DNA from: Prasinococcaceae sp. CCMP 1430
Lineage: Eukaryota; Prasinodermophyta; Palmophyllophyceae; Prasinococcales; Prasinococcaceae
DNA length: 23,200 bases
NCBI GenBank assembly: GCA_013416795.1
Contig: RQSC01000002.1
Coordinates: 6,398-29,597, forward strand
Direction of reading: 5' to 3'
Below, one piece after another: positions 1 to 7,221 of this stretch. The first letter of the stretch is position 1. Every line of letters starts with the position of its first letter. Under the pieces are notes generated by a model. It was not told the DNA's origin. It did not search any database and worked only from the letters and a program-made list of their open reading frames with translations. The translations under genes were made by a program, and so were the position numbers.

Positions 1-62
1 GCGCGCGCCCGCGCCCTCGGCGTCGCCGCGCCCGCGCCCTGCGCGCGGGTCGCGCCGCGACG

Positions 63-1927
63 ATGAGCGGCTACGGCTACAGCGACGAGAGGAACGACCC
101 GAACGACGTGTGGCAGGACCGCGAGATCCGCTTCGACGTGAGCGCCGACGAGCTCGAGCCGCGCAAGGGCGAGTATGCCATCGACCACATGAACCAAGTG
201 GAGGACACCAAGGGCAACAACGGCGAGCGCGGGGAGCTGCGCATCACCAACCTCCGCTTGGTGTGGTGGTCGTCGCGCAAGGCGCGCACGAACCTCTCGA
301 TCGGCTACTCAAGTGTCATTTCCATCAACATCCGGCAGGCCCAGAGCCGGCTGAGGGGCGCCACACACGCACTCTACGTGCTCACGCGATTCAATGTGCG
401 GCTGCTCGTGCCAGCGCTGGCGCCTGTGTGCGAGGGCGAGCCGGTTTCCCCGCGCACATGCGCGACGGCAACGCGCGCAGGCGCACGTGCACGCCCGCGC
501 ACGCTCATGCACACAGCACGCGCCAGCCTGGCTGACCGGCGCACGGCTTGCGTGCGCACCGCGCTCTGGCTTCGCCACGCCCACACACGCTGCACTCGCA
601 CGTGCTTGCGCGCAGGGCTCTCGCTTCGAGTTTGTCTTCACGAACCTCGTGAAGAACTCGCCGCGGCTCTTCACGACGGTGCAAGCTGTCTTCAGGGCGT
701 ACGATACCACGCACCTTTACAGAAACCTCAAGGTGAGTGAGCGGGTCTGCATTCGCCCGCTCGCGCGTGCTCGCGCACGAGCATTGAGCTGTCTGCCTGT
801 TCGCCAGACGAGCCTACGTTGCCCCCGCACGCACGCAAACGCACACGTCCACGCGCGCGCGGGAGTAAGCGCTCGCTCGCGCTTGCATCACTCGCGCACT
901 CACGGACGTGCGCGCCCACACGCGCACTCGAAGATCCGCTGCGCTATCATCCATGAGAAGCAACTGCGGCTCTTGCCACACGAGGAAGTGTACTCGACAG
1001 TGCCAGGCGTGTGGAATCTCAGTTCAGAGCAAGGCAATCTCGGCACCTTCGTCATCACAAACGTGCGACTGGTGTGGTTTGCCAATCTGTCGGATGGCTT
1101 CAACGTGTCCGTCCCATACATGCAGATGTCCTTCGTGCGCCACCAGGTGCGTGCGCGCGCGCGCGAGCGTGCCTGCGCTTGCAATTCGTGGCGTGCTCGA
1201 GGCGCTGACAGGGATTGGCGACGCCCCTCCTGCACGCACATCACGGCAGGAGAGCAAATTCGGCATGGCGATAGTAGTGAAGACCACCAAGCGCTCGGGC
1301 AGCTACACGCTTGGCTTCTCGGTGACTCCCGCCGAACGCCTATCGAGCGTTTTCAAAGAGATAGAGATGCTGCACGCGACGTACTCGCAGGTAGCTCGCG
1401 CGAGCTGGCGCACGATTCTGGCAGCCCTACACGCGCGCGCGTGCGATACTGCTGCAGCTGACCTGGCCCGACACGCGTCCGACGCGCGCGCGCGTGCGCG
1501 TGGACGTGCTTGGCTCGCGCATGCTTGCAGGACCCCATCTTCGGAGTCGACTTTGAAGTGGAGGACTCGCAGCAGAGCCTTGCTGCGGTCACGGTGCCGC
1601 GGCAAGAGGACGACGTCGTCATCGAGGACGAGGAGGTGCGTGCACCAAAGCGTGTCCAAGCGCGCCAGGGCGCGCAGCTACACCGGCGTGTGCGTGTGCG
1701 TTCCCACCGTGTGCGTTCTCGCGCGCGCCGTGCTCGCGCTCTCACACCTGGAAATGCGCGCGGCGGAGCAGGTGTCAGATGCGCTGGCTGCGTACTACGC
1801 GGACGGCGACGGCGGTGCTGGCGACGGCGCCGAGCAGCCTGCGCCGGTGGTTCATCCCGTGCTGGGCCTCGCCGTAGAGCCACCGCCGCAAGGGGTCACC
1901 ATCGAGCAGCTCTGGTCGGCGGTGTAG
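63..1927 (+). CDS. BBS5: BBS5, BBSome subunit (six exons)
   Basis: BBS5 is a subunit of the BBSome, the coat-like complex that moves membrane proteins in and out of cilia; its PH-like domains bind phosphoinositides. My exon model is 63-395, 616-732, 934-1146, 1250-1390, 1531-1635 and 1772-1927, giving 354 residues (human BBS5 is 341). All five introns start GT, end AG and are phase 0. Family landmarks in order are VWQDREIRFDVSADEL, EDTKGNNGERGELRITNLRLVW (split here: EDTKGNNGERG then ELRITNLRLVW), SRFEFVFTNLVKNSPRLFT, EKQLRLLPHEEVY, GVWNLSSEQGNLGTFVITNV, ESKFGMAIV, DPIFGVDFEVED and a final LGLAVEPPPQGVTIEQLW. Two PH-like domains lie roughly at residues 20-150 and 155-265. The ATG at 63 is the only one giving the conserved N-terminus. 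The reading frame is intact. Identification is firm; the exon 6 acceptor (1772 versus 1769) is the least certain junction. Confidence 0.95.
396..1771 (+). repeat. Low-complexity introns of BBS5
   Basis: The five introns (396-615, 733-933, 1147-1249, 1391-1530, 1636-1771) are dominated by short runs of alternating purine and pyrimidine such as GTGCGTGCGCGCGCG and CACGCGCGC, mixed with CA/TG stretches. Donors are GTGCG, GTGAG or GTAGC; acceptors end in GCAG, GGCAG or GAAG. They stay open in several frames only because of high GC, which creates long spurious frames. The introns of the MRH gene (7649-7898, 8108-8283) have the same texture. Confidence 0.7.
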
Positions 1928-2180
1928 TCCCGCAGAAAGGAGGCGCCGCCTCGCGCCCTCGTGGCGGCGCGCCTTTGCGCCCGCCAAGGTAATACTCTCA
2001 CGTCCAATCCAAGCGGCGATCGCGTCGCCTGTGCGGTGCGGAGGGCGCCCAGTGCTATGATTAATTAACTTACGACGTACTACGTGATGGCGTGTGAATG
2101 CTTTCACCACCATCGGCCGTCGGTGGAGGCCACCTCCGCGCGCCCGCGCCCGCGGCGTCACGCCCAGCCCGTTGGGCTTT
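1928..2180. other. Intergenic gap between convergent BBS5 and bestrophin-like genes
   Basis: Both genes end here, so this stretch should hold two 3' untranslated regions. It includes a locally AT-rich patch near 2058-2085 (ATTAATTAACTTACGAC), a possible 3'-end signal region. I see no coding sequence and no RNA gene. Confidence 0.5.
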
Positions 2181-2921
2181 TCACCAGGCACCCGTCTTCG
2201 CCGGCGCCTGCTCCATGACGAGCGCCATGTCCGCAGTCTCGCGGTTGTAGCCGTTCACCGACGCCTCGATGACGTTGGCGATGTCGATCAGCGGGAGGCG
2301 GCGGAAGGGCTCCTCGAGGTTCACGCCGATCTCGTCGATGCTCACGATCAGAAGGGAGACGACGGCCATGACCGGGATGGCGACGGCGCCGAGCTGCGGC
2401 ACGAGCGCGAACGGCAGGCCGGAGAGCCACAGCATCATGAAGCGCGAGGTGTGGCGAGTGACCGAGAGCGGCATCGGCGTGCGGAGGATGCGCTCGCACG
2501 CGCCCATGGTGTCGGTGAGGTTGTGCAGGCGCTCCGCCAGGTAGAGGTGGGTGATGTTGTCGATCTCGCCGCGCTCCTGGGCCTTGCGGATGACGTGACT
2601 CATCGCGCACAGGGCGGCGCCCGGCTTGTGCCCGGAGGCCATGATGGCGTCCACCTCCGCGGGCTCGATCTTCTGCTCCAGCACGCCGCGCAGGTACGAG
2701 TCCGAGAGGCCCTGCAGGTGCGCGGCGAGGACGTGCACGTACGCGGTGATGAGGCGAAGGCCGCGCTGGCAGAGCGTGGGCGAGGTCTTGTACAGGCCGC
2801 AGATGGTCTCACGCGCGAGCGAGCGGCACGCGTTGACGGTGCCGCCCCAGAGGATGCGCGCCTCCCACCAGCGCGCGTACGACGTGTTGGTGCGGAACAC
2901 GAGGAGCATGGCCATCGCGAA
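2181..2921 (-). CDS. Bestrophin/UPF0187-type anion channel, C-terminal exon; N-terminal exons not found
   Basis: This exon encodes 246 residues matching the bestrophin/UPF0187 family of pentameric chloride-permeable channels. Landmarks are MAMLLVFRTNTSYARWWEAR at the start, then LWGGTVNACRSLARE, the interface helix region ISHLYLAERLHNL-like (here ITHLYLAERLHNLTDTMGACERI), TPMPLSVTRH, a hydrophobic pair LPFALVPQLGAVAIPVMAVV, and the acidic IDEIGVNLEEPF turn typical of the calcium-clasp/neck region. The end is TGA at 2181-2183. A splice acceptor (CAG on the minus strand at 2922-2924) precedes the first conserved residue in phase 0. About 60-80 N-terminal residues, including the first membrane helix, are expected upstream, yet the next stretch of minus strand shows no hydrophobic exon and its opposite strand carries the PIG-X gene from 3087. 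The gene is either 5'-truncated or has a remote first exon. In algae such channels often sit in thylakoid or chloroplast membranes, but no targeting sequence is visible here. Confidence 0.82.
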   Translation of the reverse strand, partial: FAMAMLLVFRTNTSYARWWEARILWGGTVNACRSLARETICGLYKTSPTLCQRGLRLITAYVHVLAAHLQGLSDSYLRGVLEQKIEPAEVDAIMASGHKPGAALCAMSHVIRKAQERGEIDNITHLYLAERLHNLTDTMGACERILRTPMPLSVTRHTSRFMMLWLSGLPFALVPQLGAVAIPVMAVVSLLIVSIDEIGVNLEEPFRRLPLIDIANVIEASVNGYNRETADMALVMEQAPAKTGAW

Positions 2922-3086
2922 CTGCCCGCCGGCGTGTGGGTCGTCGTCGACGCGAGCGCGTGCAGCGCAGGCACGGGCGGGCAATGCGGCGCGGACGCGA
3001 CCGCGCGCGTACTGTGCGTCGAGGCACTCAAGCTCGGCGGCGTGGTGGGGGCCACGCGCTGTGGCGTGCCCCCCGCACGCGTCCCC

Positions 3087-4136
3087 ATGCCTGCGGGCGA
3101 CGCGGCACACGTGATCCTCCTTGGACCGCGCGCCAACACAGCAGCAGGGGGGGGATGGGAGGGCGCCGCCGAGCTCGCGGTACTGTACGCCGAGATGCCG
3201 CCTGTGCAAGCGATGTCCGCGGCGCGTGCGGTGGCGGAGGCGCTCACGTGGGAGCTCAGCGCCGATGAGGGCGACGCCGACGCCGACGCCAATGCTGACG
3301 AGGAGGGTGGCAAAGGACGCGGCTTGCCCTCGCTGGAGCTGAGCGATTTACCCAGGTCAGAGCTGCTGGGTGTCGAGGTGGACCTGTTCCCCGTGAGCGC
3401 AGAGGACTGCGAGGTCAAAGGCAGCGCGGCCGCGCCTGCTTCCGCCGACCCCGTTGGAGCCGCATCAATTCGTGTGGGGAAGGGGCCCAGTGCGCGCATG
3501 GTGCTGGCCGTCGAGCGGCTTGGGGCACGCAGGGGAGATGGCGGGGTGGTCGGATGCGGGCACGAGGACGGCGTTTGCAACGGTGGGCGCGGCAACCGAG
3601 CGGCTTGTGCCGCCGCCGCTGTCGCTCCCGTGTCGCTCGCCACCGTTTCGCAGGCACTCGTCGGGGAGGGCTTTCACCGCACGCTGCACGCTGAGCTCAC
3701 GCTGGCGTCCGCCGGCACCGAAGGCGAGACGGCCGGTGGCGCTGGATGGGCTGACTGCGTGGCCTCGCTGCTTTGGGTGCTGCCACCGCGCGTGTTTGCC
3801 GATCCGTACGAGCTGGCGCGGGGGCGCGCGGGCGGCACGTCATTCCGAGGCGATGCGCACGCGTTCGCAGTTCGCTCGCGCAGCGAGCTCGAGCGCGCGG
3901 GCGTATTCTCGCGGCAGGTCGTGCTCGAGGCCACACGCAGCGTGGGCGCGGGTGGGGAGGTCCAGGTTGAGATGCCGTTGCACACGCGATACGCTGTGCC
4001 GGACGGGTTGACAGCGGCAGGCGAGCGCGGCGCGGAGTGGGCGGTAGGCAGCAGCGCCGCAGAAACCGTGCCACCTCCTGCCGTGCTCGTGCGCTGCGCA
4101 GGAGACGCCTCGCCGCGCGCGCTCGCGCTCGTGTGA
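3087..4136 (+). CDS. PIGX: PIG-X/PBN1-like subunit of GPI mannosyltransferase I
   Basis: PIG-X (PBN1 in yeast) is the ER-membrane partner that stabilises PIG-M, the enzyme adding the first mannose of the GPI anchor. The conserved C-terminal half is clear: GEGFHRTLHAELTL, then WVLPPRVFADPYELARG, VFSRQVVLEA, VEMPLHTRYAVPDG and PPPAVLVRC. These match the family's GFHR, DPYEL, LPxHxRY and final P-x-x-L-x-x-C blocks. The start at 3087 (MPAGDAAHVILLG) is the first ATG in frame beyond the bestrophin exon and gives 349 residues. The N-terminal 190 residues are weakly conserved, rich in Ala/Gly and acidic residues (DEGDADADANADEEGG at about 66-81), as seen in longer PBN1-type proteins. The frame ends with TGA at 4134-4136, just after the last conserved block, without the C-terminal membrane span usual in PIG-X. 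A further 3' exon was not found in the 120 bases before the ankyrin region. Confidence 0.75.
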   Translation: MPAGDAAHVILLGPRANTAAGGGWEGAAELAVLYAEMPPVQAMSAARAVAEALTWELSADEGDADADANADEEGGKGRGLPSLELSDLPRSELLGVEVDLFPVSAEDCEVKGSAAAPASADPVGAASIRVGKGPSARMVLAVERLGARRGDGGVVGCGHEDGVCNGGRGNRAACAAAAVAPVSLATVSQALVGEGFHRTLHAELTLASAGTEGETAGGAGWADCVASLLWVLPPRVFADPYELARGRAGGTSFRGDAHAFAVRSRSELERAGVFSRQVVLEATRSVGAGGEVQVEMPLHTRYAVPDGLTAAGERGAEWAVGSSAAETVPPPAVLVRCAGDASPRALALV

Positions 4137-4258
4137 CCGCAGGTGTAAAAGGCGCATGTAACTAACATTCGCACGTGAGAGCACGCGCACACGCGTGGGT
4201 GGTGGGGGGCGCGGTGACTCGTGAGGTGTGAAAGATGCGGTTGCCGTGCGTCGATCCC
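4137..4258. other. Short gap between PIG-X and the ankyrin pseudogene
   Basis: This is the 3' flank of two convergent units. The part from about 4185 (GCACGCGCACACGCG ... GGTGTGAAAGA) is a diverged copy of 4745-4820, which lies downstream of the intact ankyrin gene. It belongs to the tandem duplication described below. No gene is seen. Confidence 0.6.
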
Positions 4259-5290
4259 CTAGCGAGCTCGGCGTGCTCTTCTCCGCCGATTCGGAGGGGT
4301 TGAGCTGCTACCACCCTTGATGGTATACAGCATGTCAAGGACCTTTTTGTAATCTTTTCGCCTCACTCGCTTGGCATGCTCGAGGGCAGACATGCCCTCA
4401 ACCTTTTCGTTGGCGGTAAAACAGTTGGACATGTCGGCGCCCGCCTCCATCAGCACGCCGAGGCTGTCGGGTTTGCCAAATCTCACAGCTACACATGCAG
4501 GCGACCATCCGGCATTGTTTTTGTGGTCCTTGCGTATGTCTGCGCCCGCGTCCAGAAGCAGGCGCAGGCAGCCCGCTGAGCCGGATTGAGCAGCTGCATG
4601 TAGAGCGGTGTCTCCCTCCTCGTCCACCGTGTCCCAGTCGGCACCTGCCTCAAGCAGCAGATTGAGGCAGTCTGCGCTGCCGTCTTCCGCTGCGCAGTAT
4701 GGTGGTGGTCTGTTGGCAAACCCCAATGCCAAAAAATCGCGCGCACACGCGAGGGTGGTGGGGGCGCGCGCCGACCGGTGAGGTGTGAAAGAGGTGCATG
4801 CCGTGCGCTCGTCCCCTCGCTAGCTCGGCTTGCGCTTCTCCGCCGATTTGCGCTGCTGCTCGTGCAGCATCTCCAGGACCTTGTCGTACGACGAGGTCGG
4901 TAACTTGCACCCGAGGTTCTCGCGCCTCTCTTGCTCGGCATGCTCGAGGGCAGACATGCCCTCGTCGTCCTCGTTGGCGGTGAAACAGGTGGACATGTCG
5001 GCACCCGCATCGATCAGCACTCGGAGGCAGTCGGGGTTGCCCCCTTTGGCAGCCAAGGCTGCGGGTGACCATCCGTGCCGGTTTTTTCCGTTGATGTGTT
5101 TGTCTGCGCCCGCGTCCAGCAATAGACGCAGGCAGTGCGCTGAGCCGGTTGCAGCTGCTGCATGTATAGGGGTATCGAAGTCCCCGTCCGCCGTGTTCCA
5201 GTCGGCACCAGCCTCCAGCAGTAGTCTGAGGCAGCTAAGCCCCCCATCCTGCTCAGTTGCAGCTGCGCAGTGTACAGGAGTCCGCCATTC
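4185..5290. repeat. Imperfect direct repeat covering the ankyrin 3' ends
   Basis: Unit 1 (about 4185-4725) and unit 2 (about 4745-5290) are diverged direct repeats. Matching anchors are GGTGTGAAAGA followed by CCGTGCG and TCCCCT near the left ends, CATGCTCGAGGGCAGACATGC in both (4376 and 4940), and the block around CTGCATGTA (4594 and 5158). Unit ends are estimated by eye. Confidence 0.65.
4259..4732 (-). pseudogene. Partial tandem copy of the ankyrin-gene 3' end
   Basis: This 157-codon open frame repeats the last part of the neighbouring ankyrin protein: DCLNLLLEAGADWDTVDEEG, HAAAQSGSAGCLRLLLDAGAD, then GWSPACVAV, EAGADMSNCFTANEK and EGMSALEHAKR line up in order with the intact gene's C-terminal repeats. 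The copy begins abruptly inside a repeat (YCAAEDG corresponds to HCAAATEQDGG), has no ATG upstream of the ankyrin homology, and its last 25 residues (SSSTPPNRRRRARRAR) differ from those of the full gene. It ends with TAG at 4259-4261. I read it as a truncated duplicate. An alternative is a 3' exon used by alternative splicing of the large gene, which is possible because it is on the same strand and directly downstream. Confidence 0.7.
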
Positions 5291-6736
5291 GTATCCCTCC
5301 TTGTCCTTGTCGGCCCCCGCCTCGAGGAGCAACCGAAGGCAGTCGGTGTGACCTCCTTTGGCTGCGAAGTGCACAGGAGCATCGCGGTCCTTTTGATGCT
5401 TGTCCTTGTCCACCCCCGCCTCGAGCAGCAGTTTGAGACAGTCGATGCTGCCGTTTGCGGCTGCGTAGTGTACCGGCGTGTATCCATGCCAGTCTCCCTT
5501 GTCCTTGTCGGCCCCCGCGTCGAGCAGCAGCCGCAGGCAGTCGGTGTGACCTCCCGCGGCTGCCAAGTGCGCAGGAGACCGTCCTTTTTCATCTCCCTCG
5601 TCTTTCTTGGCCCCTGCCTCAAGCAGCAGCCGAAGGCACCCGAGGTGACCGTTCCCGGCAGCGAGATGTGCGGGCGCCAGATCCTTTATGTCGAGTGCGT
5701 CCTTTCCGGGCCAGTTCCCCACCCTTGCAAGAAGCAGACGCAGGCACTCCTCACGGCCCCGCTCGGCCGCCAGGTGCAGCGCACTGCGGCCCTTGTAGTC
5801 CTCTTTACTTTCGTCGGTGCCTGCCTCGAACAGTAGCTTCAAGCAGTCGACGTGCCCGAGCTCGGCTGCGACGTGCACAGCAATGCGTCCCGAGTCTGAT
5901 ACCATCAGCTCCGTACTCGCGTCCAGCTTCAGCAGCAAGCGAAGGCGGTTGGCGTTTCCACTCTCGGCAGCGAGGTACGCGAGAGGCCTTGGGTGACCAT
6001 CGAGCGTGTCAGGCTCCATTCGGTCTATGTCGGCGCCCGCCGCAATTAGCAATCGCAAGCAATCCTCGTGGTCAAACTCTGCTGCTGCGTGGAGAGCGGT
6101 GCACTCATCGACGTTGAACTTGTGGATGTCAGCACCCGCCTCGATCAATAGGCGCAGGCAGTCTACGTTGCCCCGCTTTGCGGCGTAGTAGGTAGGAGTC
6201 TCTCCATTAGCGTCTTGCTTGTCCTTATCGGCACCCGCTTCAAGCAGCACCCGCAGGCAGCCGACGTTGCCCTCCTTGGCTGCGCAGTGAGCAGGGGCCA
6301 TTCCGTAGAAGCCTCTCTTGTCCTTGTCGATGCCAGCCTCGAGCAGCATCTGCATGTTCTCGGAGTTGCCCCACGATGCCGCGTGGTTCGCGGCGACGCT
6401 CACACCAATGCGCGCAGCGTCGCGTGACATCCGCAGGCTGCGCAGGTACGCCGCGTTCACCCCCTCCGTCTCCGCCAGGAGCAGCACCGACTGGCGCGCG
6501 GTCTCCGCCCTCGCCTCGCCTTTGGCGCCTGACCCGGGTGCGCCGGTGTCTTCCCAGTCCTTTGCGACGAGTGCCTCACGCCGATGCCGAGTTTCGTGGT
6601 CGAGGCCATGCGCAATCGCCCATTGCACGGCGACTGCCGCCGTGGCACGCGCCGCGTCGAGCTCCTCGCGTGCCGCGTGCACGTCCGCCGCGCTCGTCCC
6701 CGCCGTCTGGGCCACCACCAGCAGCGCCTGCCGCAT
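4820..6736 (-). CDS. Ankyrin-repeat protein with 14 repeats and a duplicated helical N-terminus
   Basis: The start at 6736 is the first ATG in frame (MRQALLVVAQ) and gives 638 residues; an upstream exon is possible because homology to an internal repeat begins right at this Met. Residues 1-45 and 79-123 look like two copies of one helical unit: RQALLVVAQTAGTSAADVH then DAARATAAVAV, against RQSVLLLAETEGVNAAYLR then DAARIGVSVAA. From about residue 124 to 605 there are 14 ankyrin repeats of the CLRLLLEAGADKDK / TPxHxAAxxG type, most with a conserved Cys before the first helix. The C-terminus (SSYDKVLEMLHEQQRKSAEKRKPS, in two parts) is basic and helical, and the stop is TAG at 4820-4822. No signal peptide or membrane span is seen, so it is probably an intracellular binding scaffold; the partner is unknown. 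It diverges from the MRH gene across a shared upstream gap. Confidence 0.85.
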   Translation of the reverse strand: MRQALLVVAQTAGTSAADVHAAREELDAARATAAVAVQWAIAHGLDHETRHRREALVAKDWEDTGAPGSGAKGEARAETARQSVLLLAETEGVNAAYLRSLRMSRDAARIGVSVAANHAASWGNSENMQMLLEAGIDKDKRGFYGMAPAHCAAKEGNVGCLRVLLEAGADKDKQDANGETPTYYAAKRGNVDCLRLLIEAGADIHKFNVDECTALHAAAEFDHEDCLRLLIAAGADIDRMEPDTLDGHPRPLAYLAAESGNANRLRLLLKLDASTELMVSDSGRIAVHVAAELGHVDCLKLLFEAGTDESKEDYKGRSALHLAAERGREECLRLLLARVGNWPGKDALDIKDLAPAHLAAGNGHLGCLRLLLEAGAKKDEGDEKGRSPAHLAAAGGHTDCLRLLLDAGADKDKGDWHGYTPVHYAAANGSIDCLKLLLEAGVDKDKHQKDRDAPVHFAAKGGHTDCLRLLLEAGADKDKEGYEWRTPVHCAAATEQDGGLSCLRLLLEAGADWNTADGDFDTPIHAAAATGSAHCLRLLLDAGADKHINGKNRHGWSPAALAAKGGNPDCLRVLIDAGADMSTCFTANEDDEGMSALEHAEQERRENLGCKLPTSSYDKVLEMLHEQQRKSAEKRKPS

Positions 6737-7221
6737 GCGCTCCGCCCCGGCCGCGCCGCCCGTGCCGCCCAAGCCCGCCTCCGCCCGCGCCCGCCATCGC
6801 GCGCTCCCCGCCGCCCGCGGCTCGGCCCTGAGGCGGCCACGCCGATGACGCGCCGTCGGAAGCCGCCACGCCAGGGCAGGAGCCGCCGCCTCAGAGAGCA
6901 GAGGCGGGGGGGGAGGGGGGGGACGGCGCTGAGCGCTCCGCGAGTGGCAGCCCCACAGCCCCCAGCGCGCGGGAGTTCCCCCAATTCGACGCTTCTAAAT
7001 TTCATATCCGCCGCCACCGCCAAATTACTTTGCATAAAATCATATCCATTTTCTGGAAGGTATTCTTGAAATATTGGATGTACATGTACATGTGAATGTG
7101 ATGCGGGGTGTGCAATCCATACAAACTAACGAATATAATTTGGGATACAGCGTGAATTTGAAAGCTCCCAGAATCATCTCACTTTCTGTAAAGGCGCTCG
7201 AAATTATTTGCATTCGATTTG
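6737..7221. promoter_or_regulatory. Divergent intergenic region with AT-rich core and flanking G runs
   Basis: This gap separates the starts of the minus-strand ankyrin gene and the plus-strand MRH gene, so it probably holds promoters for both. Bases from about 6985 to 7220 are strikingly AT-richer than the rest of the window (TTTGCATAAAATCATATCC, ATTATTTGCATTCGATTTG) and include the palindromic TGTACATGTACATG at 7079-7092. A run of G tracts lies at 6904-6923, with others at 7281-7292 and 7315-7330 just inside the modelled first MRH exon. I see no coding sequence in the AT-rich core. TATA-like words are present, but no start site can be assigned. Confidence 0.45.

Noticed and set aside
2094-3086. 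Long plus-strand open frame upstream of and continuous with the PIG-X frame
   Set aside because: It lies antisense to the well-conserved bestrophin exon and has no family signal; high GC keeps it open.
2600-3643. Minus-strand Ser/Ala/Pro-rich open frame of 347 codons
   Set aside because: It is the antisense shadow of PIG-X and partly another frame of the bestrophin exon, with no hydrophobic segment that could be the missing channel N-terminus.
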